A stretch of 26,629 nucleotides of DNA from WJKR01 sp964556395 (GTDB lineage Archaea; Nanobdellota; Nanobdellia; Woesearchaeales; WJKR01): positions 1-26,629 of the forward strand of contig CAZKVR010000012.1 in the NCBI GenBank assembly GCA_964556395.1, in the 5' to 3' direction. This document shows, one piece after another, positions 21,982 to 26,629 of this stretch (positions are counted from its first letter, which is position 1; every line of letters starts with the position of its first letter). The notes beneath the pieces are model-generated. The model saw only the letters and a program-made list of their open reading frames with translations, did no database searches and was not told the DNA's origin. A program made the translations under genes and the position numbers.

Positions 21982-23814
21982 ATGTGCGGCATATTCGCCT
22001 ATACCGGTGACGGGTCTTGCGTCGGCTTGCTGCTCAAAGGCCTGCGGAGGCTCGAGTATAGGGGGTATGACTCTGCTGGCTTGGCGGTCCAGCATGATGG
22101 TTCTTTGGTGGTGCGCAAGGCCGTCGGCCGCGTCGACGCCCTGTCCGAGGAGGTTTCGGGCGTGGTTGGCTCTACCGGTGTCGCTCACACCCGTTGGGCC
22201 ACCCATGGGGCGCCGACTGTGCGGAACGCCCACCCGCACGTCTCTTCTGACGGCCGGGTCGCCGTCGTCCACAATGGTATCATCGAGAACCACGCGTCCT
22301 TGAGGGCTTGGTTGGAGAACCGTGGTTATTCCTTCTCTTCCGAGACTGACAGCGAGGTGTTGGCGCACCTCGTCGCTCACGAGCTCTCTTCGACCGGGGA
22401 TTTCCTTGAAGCCGTGCGGTTGGCGTTGCGGCGCGTCGAGGGGGCGTTCGGGCTCGTCGTGATGGATAGGGATGCTCCTCGTACCCTCGTGGCTGCGAGG
22501 CGTGGCAGCCCGCTCGTCCTCGGCCTCTCTGAGGGGGCGTCGTTCGTCTCGAGCGATCCGTCCGCCTTGGTGGAGCACACGCGCCGGGCGGTCTATCTTA
22601 AGGATGACGAGTTGGCCTTGTTGTCGCCTGGACAGTATGAGGTGCGCTCCTTGTCCGATGGGGGTCGGTTGGACCCGTCGGTGGATACTATCGATTGGGA
22701 TATCTCGGAGCTCGAGAAGGGTGGTTATGACCATTTCATGCTCAAGGAGATCCACGAGCAGCCCGCCGCCTTGGCGCGGACGCTGAAGGGTCGTCTGAGG
22801 AGGCTCCGCGAGCAGGGCGTCCTCCGGAGCCTCAACCTTCCTGACGCCAAGGCCGTGGCTTGCCGGCGCGTCGTCATCCTGGGTTGCGGCACGAGCTGGC
22901 ACGCTGGCTTGGTGGCGAAGCATTACTTCGAACGGCTTGCGGACGTGTGCGTCGAGGTGGCGTACGCCTCCGAGTTCCGGTATGACGACACGCCGTTGCG
23001 TGAGGGTGATCTCGTCGTGGCTGTCAGCCAGTCCGGTGAGACTGCCGACACGTTGGAGGCGTTGCGTAAGTGCAGGGCTGCCGGGGCTTTCTCTCTCGGC
23101 GTCGTCAACGTGGTGGGCAGTACCATCGCCCGCGAGGTTGATGGTGGCTTGTTCTTGCACGCCGGGCCTGAGATAGGGGTTGCCAGCACGAAGGCGTTCA
23201 CCACGCAGTTGGTGGCGTTGCTCCTCGTCGCGTTGCATGTGGGTCATCGCAAGGGTTTGGTGGACAAGGAGTCGTTGGCCCGGTACGAGGAGGGTTTCGA
23301 AGGGCTCTTCCCGGCTGTCGAGGAGGCTTTGGAGACGTATGGTGCCATCAGGCGTTTCGCGCCTCGGTTCAGGGGTTCGTCGAACGCCCTCTACCTCGGT
23401 CGGGGCTCTCACTTCCCCGTCGCGTTGGAGGGTGCTTTGAAGCTCAAGGAGATCAGTTACATCCATGCCGAGGGTTTGCCTGCCGCTGAGATGAAGCATG
23501 GTCCTATCGCGCTCATCGACAGGGACATGCCGGTCGTGGTGTTGGCTCCTAAGAATGGCTTGTACAGCAAGGTGTTGTCTAACATCCAGGAGGTGCGCGC
23601 CCGTGGCGGCCGTTTGGTCGTCGTGTCGACTCATGACGACCCGCAGTTGTCCTCGTTGGCCGAGGAGGTCGTCCGTATCCCTGACGTCTTGGATGACTTG
23701 CAGCCTATCGTGTCTGTGATTCCTCTGCAGTTGTTGGCTTACGAGTTGGCGAAGCTTCGCGGGTGCGATATCGACAAGCCGAGGAACCTTGCCAAGTCGT
23801 GCACGGTCGAGTAG
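21982..23814 (+). CDS. glmS: glucosamine-6-phosphate synthase (isomerising)
   Basis: This 610-residue enzyme makes glucosamine-6-phosphate from fructose-6-phosphate and glutamine, the first step toward UDP-GlcNAc. It begins MCGIFAY, with the catalytic Cys exposed after Met removal. The glutaminase domain has HTRWATHG and VHNGIIENH. Two SIS domains follow: GCGTSWHAG and SQSGETADTLEAL in the first; GRGSHFPVALEGALKLKEISY and AEMKHGPIALID in the second. The end KPRNLAKSCTVE is the active-site tail (usually AKSVTVE). The ATG at 21982 is fixed by the requirement for Cys at residue 2 and by the TATA box; an in-frame ATG at 21964 would bury the Cys. Codons are rich in G and T. Confidence 0.97.
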   Translation: MCGIFAYTGDGSCVGLLLKGLRRLEYRGYDSAGLAVQHDGSLVVRKAVGRVDALSEEVSGVVGSTGVAHTRWATHGAPTVRNAHPHVSSDGRVAVVHNGIIENHASLRAWLENRGYSFSSETDSEVLAHLVAHELSSTGDFLEAVRLALRRVEGAFGLVVMDRDAPRTLVAARRGSPLVLGLSEGASFVSSDPSALVEHTRRAVYLKDDELALLSPGQYEVRSLSDGGRLDPSVDTIDWDISELEKGGYDHFMLKEIHEQPAALARTLKGRLRRLREQGVLRSLNLPDAKAVACRRVVILGCGTSWHAGLVAKHYFERLADVCVEVAYASEFRYDDTPLREGDLVVAVSQSGETADTLEALRKCRAAGAFSLGVVNVVGSTIAREVDGGLFLHAGPEIGVASTKAFTTQLVALLLVALHVGHRKGLVDKESLARYEEGFEGLFPAVEEALETYGAIRRFAPRFRGSSNALYLGRGSHFPVALEGALKLKEISYIHAEGLPAAEMKHGPIALIDRDMPVVVLAPKNGLYSKVLSNIQEVRARGGRLVVVSTHDDPQLSSLAEEVVRIPDVLDDLQPIVSVIPLQLLAYELAKLRGCDIDKPRNLAKSCTVE

Positions 23815-23823
23815 GACCGCTCA

Positions 23824-23831
23824 TTTTATTA
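23824..23831 (+). promoter_or_regulatory. TATA box of the NFACT/RqcH-like gene
   Basis: TTTTATTA is centred 27 bases before the ATG at 23855, in the 40-base gap after glmS. Confidence 0.6.
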
Positions 23832-23854
23832 ATCAGCTTCTGTCTCTCTTGCTT

Positions 23855-24967
23855 ATGGCTTTCACTCTGTCCGGCTTGGACGTGCACTACTTGGTCCGGG
23901 AGGCCGAGCCCTTGCTGGCTGATGCTTTCTTGGACAAGGCGTATCAGGGCGAGGGCAAGCGTGATTTCATGCTCCGTTTGCGGTCGCCTCGTCATGGTAA
24001 GCGGCAGCTCTTCGTCCGCGTGCCGGACGCTTTGTTCTTGACTGATCATCGTTTCCCGTGGCCTCAGAACCCTCCTGGCTTCTGCATGCAGTTGCGTAAG
24101 CGGTTGGCTAACGCCCAGGTGGATGGTATCCGCCAGGTCGGCTTCGAGCGCGTCGTCGAGTTGTCTTTCAGGCGTGGTGAGGAGTCTTGGCGTCTCGTCG
24201 TCGAGTTGTTCAGCAAGGGCAACATCATCTTGGTTGACGGTGACGGTGTCATCAGGGGTGTCCTTGACCGTCAGCGGTGGAAGGGCCGGTCGTTGCAGCC
24301 TGGCGAGGCTTATTTGCCGCCTCCTCCCACGGTCGATCCTCGTTCGTTGTCGTTCGAGGGGTTCTTTGAGAAGTGGCGTGGGTCTGGGAAGGAGTTGGTG
24401 CGGTTCTGCGCTTCTGACCTTGGTTTCGGCGGCAAGTATGCCGAGGAGGTCGTCGCTCGTCTGGGGTTCGACAAGTTCGCTACCGTGTTGGATGACGGCC
24501 AGGTGCGGTCCTTGTATGATGCTGTCTTGTCGTTGTTCGACCGCTCGTTGGAGCCCGTCGTCATGGGTGGTGACGCCGCGCCGTTCCCTTTGTTGACGTG
24601 GCCTGGTGCCGGGCGTCGTGATTCCTTCTCCGGGGCGGTCGAGGAGGTCGTCGTGGCTGAGAAGGTCGAGGCTGCCGAGGAGGCTGTCGGTAAGGAGTCG
24701 CGTAAGGTGACTGACCGGTTTGTTCGTATCATCGACCAGCAGGGTAAGAAGCTGGTGGGGTATGAGAAGTCCGTGGTTGAGAACCAGCGTCGGGGCGAGT
24801 TGGTGTACGAGCGGTATCAGGAGTTGTCGTCCTTGTTGGGGAAGGTTCGTTCCTTGCTCGATGATGGTGGTTGGCCTGCGGTCAAGGAGTATATCGCTGA
24901 GCACGGCTTGCCGGTCAAGGTGAATGAGAAGGAGGGTACTGTCACGTTCGATGTCAAGGATTCTTAG
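23855..24967 (+). CDS. NFACT (RqcH/Rqc2/NEMF) family protein, C-terminally short
   Basis: This 370-residue protein matches the first half of NFACT proteins, which bind stalled 50S/60S-peptidyl-tRNA complexes in ribosome quality control. It has the NFACT-N domain (LSGLDVHYLVRE; NPPGFCMQLRKRL; QVGFERVVELSF; GNIILVDGDG; YLPPPP), then helix-hairpin-helix-like segments (KELVRFCASDLGFGGKYAEEVVARLG), then a coiled coil from about 275 to 350. It stops after VTFDVKDS, where full-length archaeal proteins continue through the second coil and the NFACT-R domain (about 600-700 residues in all). The conserved Asp-Arg of NFACT-N is Glu-Arg here. The start at 23855 fits the TATA box; the in-frame upstream ATG at 23789 lies inside glmS. 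Its stop shares TTAG with the convergent MazG-like gene. Confidence 0.85.
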   Translation: MAFTLSGLDVHYLVREAEPLLADAFLDKAYQGEGKRDFMLRLRSPRHGKRQLFVRVPDALFLTDHRFPWPQNPPGFCMQLRKRLANAQVDGIRQVGFERVVELSFRRGEESWRLVVELFSKGNIILVDGDGVIRGVLDRQRWKGRSLQPGEAYLPPPPTVDPRSLSFEGFFEKWRGSGKELVRFCASDLGFGGKYAEEVVARLGFDKFATVLDDGQVRSLYDAVLSLFDRSLEPVVMGGDAAPFPLLTWPGAGRRDSFSGAVEEVVVAEKVEAAEEAVGKESRKVTDRFVRIIDQQGKKLVGYEKSVVENQRRGELVYERYQELSSLLGKVRSLLDDGGWPAVKEYIAEHGLPVKVNEKEGTVTFDVKDS

Positions 24968-25302
24968 AGCATTTCTTGTTGCATCTCTTCTTGTTCTCGT
25001 TCTTGCTTCTTCTTCTCCAGGTGTAGTTGCATGGCTTGTTCGAGGTTGACGTTCATCTTCTGGGCTAGTGTGACGATGCTGTACATGGCTTCTGCGAATG
25101 CTAGGGCTGTGTCGTCGTCCGTCACGGTCTTGCCGGGTTTGAGGCCTTCCTTGCCCATGACGCCTGACGCCAGGTTTCCGATCTCCTCGCTGATCCGGCT
25201 CATGTATAGGAAGAGGACTTCGTCGTAGTCCTTGTCTTCCAGTCCTGATTCGAATCGTCGTATCTCGTCGTTCGCGTGTCGCTGTAGTGATTCGATGTCC
25301 AT
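24964..25302 (-). CDS. MazG-like nucleotide pyrophosphohydrolase family protein, altered metal site
   Basis: This 112-residue helical protein resembles MazG-type all-alpha NTP pyrophosphohydrolases: SRISEEIGNLASGVMG (helix I), then ALAFAEAMYSIVTLAQKMNVNLEQAM (helix II and III with the typical LA...N.NLE ending). The usual ligands are ExxE in helix I and ExxD in helix II. Here the first is E40-x-x-N43 and the second A68-x-x-E71, so three of the four acidic ligands differ. It may be inactive or have changed metal use. The C-terminal tail is Glu/Gln/Lys-rich coil (LEKKKQEREQEEMQQEML). AGGGGG lies about 6 bases before the ATG. It is convergent with the NFACT gene and divergent from the methyltransferase gene. 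Confidence 0.65.
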   Translation of the reverse strand: MDIESLQRHANDEIRRFESGLEDKDYDEVLFLYMSRISEEIGNLASGVMGKEGLKPGKTVTDDDTALAFAEAMYSIVTLAQKMNVNLEQAMQLHLEKKKQEREQEEMQQEML

Positions 25303-25350
25303 GGTTCGCCCCCTGTCGGTTCGAGAATAGTATCGTCGGTGGGGGTCTCA

Positions 25351-25358
25351 TTAATAAG
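25351..25358 (-). promoter_or_regulatory. TATA-like box of the MazG-like gene
   Basis: The minus strand reads CTTATTAA, predicting a start near 25328 and a leader of about 26 bases with an AGGGGG ribosome site. Confidence 0.45.
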
Positions 25359-25410
25359 CCTTGCGGGATGTGTTTGTAGCATTTTGTCGACTGGTTGTGT
25401 TTCCAATACC

Positions 25411-25419
25411 TATATTAAT
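25411..25419 (+). promoter_or_regulatory. TATA box of the NSUN methyltransferase gene
   Basis: TATATTAAT is centred 26 bases before the ATG at 25441, so leaderless initiation is likely. Confidence 0.65.
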
Positions 25420-25440
25420 CCCGTCTCGTTGTCTGGTCGT

Positions 25441-26319
25441 ATGTCGTTGCTTTCACGGTATCATGAGTTGGGGGTTGAGGTCGACCCTTCTTTCAGGCCT
25501 CGGCCCGCGTTGCGGGTGAATGTCTTGCGCGTGTCTGAGGATGAGTTCTTACGTGTCATGGGGCGTAAGGGTGTGGTTTTGGAACCGATTCCTGGTGTCC
25601 CTCATGGGTATTGGTACGAGTCTTCTTTCTCCTTGGGGGCGACGCCTGAGTTCTTGCTTGGTTGGTATTACTTGCAGGAGGCGGCGTCCCAGGTGCCTCC
25701 GCTCGTGCTGGCTCCTGTGGTTGGCGAGCGGGTGTTGGACATGGCTGCCGCGCCTGGCAGCAAGACGTCGCAGTTGGCCCAGCTCATGTCTGATGACGGC
25801 GTCGTGGTCGCGTTGGATGCTGATAGGAATCGTTTGGCTTCTTTGCGTAATAACTTGGAGCGTTTGGGCGTGTCGTGCGTTGTTTCTTACAAGAAGGATG
25901 CTCGGTTCGCGCACGACCTCGGGTTGTCGTTTGACCGGGTGTTGTTGGATGCTCCTTGCTCCGGCAATTTCTGTGTCGAGCAGGATTTCTTTTCTAAGCG
26001 TTCCGTGGCTGACGTCAAGCAGCGTGCGCGTCTTCAGAAGGAGTTGTTGCGCTCCGCCTACAGGGTGTTGAAGAAGGGTGGCGTGTTGGTGTACAGCACG
26101 TGTTCCTTGGAGCCTGAGGAGGATGAGGCTTTGGTCGATTGGTTCTTGAAAGAGTTTCCTGACGTGTCGTTGTCGGAGTCGGGCGTGTCGTTGGGCGAGC
26201 CTGGCTTGACCTCTGCTTTCGGCAGGTCTTTCGACTCGTCGTTGTCGTTGACGCGTCGTTTCTGGCCTTCCCGTTCGGGGACTCAGGGGTTCTTCGTCGC
26301 TCGGTTGGTGAAGGGATGA
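25441..26319 (+). CDS. NSUN/RsmB-type RNA (cytosine-5) methyltransferase
   Basis: This 292-residue SAM-dependent m5C methyltransferase of the NOL1/NOP2/Sun family has an N-terminal small domain (RVNVLRVSEDEFLRVMGRKG), a SAM loop DMAAAPGSKTSQLAQLM, an acidic strand VVALDADRNRL, and both catalytic cysteines: DAPCSGNF (motif IV) and YSTCSLEPEEDE (motif VI). The C-terminal RFWPSRSGTQGFFVARL is the family end. No PUA domain is present. A tRNA or rRNA target cannot be decided from sequence. The ATG at 25441 fits the TATA box; an in-frame ATG at 25339 would extend through this box. Its TGA overlaps the next start as ATGA. Confidence 0.94.
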   Translation: MSLLSRYHELGVEVDPSFRPRPALRVNVLRVSEDEFLRVMGRKGVVLEPIPGVPHGYWYESSFSLGATPEFLLGWYYLQEAASQVPPLVLAPVVGERVLDMAAAPGSKTSQLAQLMSDDGVVVALDADRNRLASLRNNLERLGVSCVVSYKKDARFAHDLGLSFDRVLLDAPCSGNFCVEQDFFSKRSVADVKQRARLQKELLRSAYRVLKKGGVLVYSTCSLEPEEDEALVDWFLKEFPDVSLSESGVSLGEPGLTSAFGRSFDSSLSLTRRFWPSRSGTQGFFVARLVKG

Positions 26320-26629
26320 GGTTCTTTCATAGGGTTGTGGAGTGGGTCGGGTCTTTTCCTGTCTACTTCGTCGTCTTCCTCGTGTTGTTCTTGGCGAGTC
26401 CTGAGTTCATCTCGTTGCCGTTCTGCGTCATGCTCGTGCTGGTCACGGTCGTCGTGTACTCGTTGAAGGCTTTCTTCCCGCGGGCGAGGCCTGGCAGGCG
26501 GTTGCAGGGTGGGCGGTGGTGGGATGTCGGGGTGGTGGCTGACCGGTGGTTCCCCAGCGCGCACGCGGCTTGGCGGGCTGGTTTGTTCGCCGGGTTGTGG
26601 TGTGTTGGTCATTGTGTGGCGTTCGCTGC
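26316..26629 (+). CDS. PAP2-family membrane phosphatase (5' part only)
   Basis: The gene starts ATG at 26316, overlapping the methyltransferase stop by ATGA, and runs off the window after about 104 residues. Two PAP2 motifs are visible: K-x6-RP in KAFFPRARP, and FPSAHAA, a variant of PSGH with Ala for Gly. Before them lie hydrophobic stretches (VYFVVFLVLFLASP; FCVMLVLVTVVVYSL) that should span the membrane. The third motif (SRxxxxxHxxxD) would lie beyond the end. PAP2 proteins dephosphorylate lipid or polyprenyl phosphates at the membrane. Co-translation with an RNA methyltransferase seems to reflect packing rather than shared function. Confidence 0.8.
   Translation, partial: MRFFHRVVEWVGSFPVYFVVFLVLFLASPEFISLPFCVMLVLVTVVVYSLKAFFPRARPGRRLQGGRWWDVGVVADRWFPSAHAAWRAGLFAGLWCVGHCVAFA

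Noticed and set aside
21943..23634. 563-codon frame antisense to glmS
   Set aside because: No recognisable domain and no promoter. glmS is unambiguous on the other strand.
23705..25351. 548-codon minus-strand frame covering the NFACT-like and MazG-like genes
   Set aside because: It is antisense to a recognised NFACT domain and in another frame from the MazG-like gene, with Thr/Arg/Gln-rich composition typical of a shadow.
1..26629. CRISPR array, insertion sequence, integrase or long direct repeats
   Set aside because: Reading through the window showed no regularly spaced repeats, transposase motifs or att-like duplications. The intron-bearing tRNA has no visible 3' duplicate in the window.

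Overview
The window is a compact stretch of archaeal chromosome, moderately GC-rich, with about 22 protein genes, one intron-containing tRNA and no gene-free stretch longer than 300 bases. Archaeal markers are a PCNA sliding clamp, an archaeal-type RNase J, a tRNA-Leu with an intron at position 37/38, TATA boxes about 26-30 bases upstream of start codons (largely leaderless transcription), and Shine-Dalgarno sites of the GGAGGTGAT type ahead of operon-internal or leadered genes. The dense packing and several divergent proteins would suit a small-genome uncultivated archaeon, perhaps DPANN, but nothing seen fixes the lineage.

Layout. 1-4.6 kb: tRNA-Leu(CAA), RNase J, and a 1011-residue protein with a family B DNA polymerase exonuclease domain, a degenerate polymerase-like half and a C-terminal PCNA-binding-like tail. 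It is divergent from the PCNA gene (4.77-5.5 kb). 5.6-8.0 kb is an accessory patch: a winged-helix/MNT nucleotidyltransferase and HEPN pair behind a triple half-site operator, a winged-helix regulator, a 39-residue small protein with a perfect Shine-Dalgarno, and an unknown basic-tailed protein. 8.0-13.2 kb: an oligoendopeptidase F, an AhpD-like protein with a leader ORF, and a P2-type cation ATPase. 13.3-16.6 kb: a rubredoxin-like zinc/iron protein and a tightly linked operon of ferredoxin-NAD(P) reductase family protein, leucyl aminopeptidase and thioredoxin reductase. 16.7-21.5 kb: a five-gene iron-sulfur operon, ferredoxin, endonuclease IV-like protein, SufB, a SufD-IscU fusion and SufC. 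21.5-26.6 kb: a three-helix membrane protein, GlmS, a truncated RqcH/NFACT protein, a MazG-like protein, an NSUN-type RNA m5C methyltransferase and the start of a PAP2 phosphatase.

How the parts relate. The SUF operon is self-contained for scaffold work: SufB, SufD and SufC form the assembly platform, and the IscU-like domain sits covalently on SufD. No cysteine desulfurase is in view. The reductase, peptidase and TrxB operon and the AhpD-like and rubredoxin-like genes give the middle of the window a redox and protein-turnover theme. The PolB-derived protein, PCNA and endonuclease IV are replication and repair functions. The RNase J, truncated RqcH, NSUN and tRNA genes belong to RNA and translation.

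The most unusual items are the PolB-derived protein facing PCNA, the SufD-IscU fusion, the NFACT protein lacking its C-terminal half, the wHTH-MNT/HEPN locus with its operator, and the 39-residue gene. All family assignments are from motif reading alone, with no database search.
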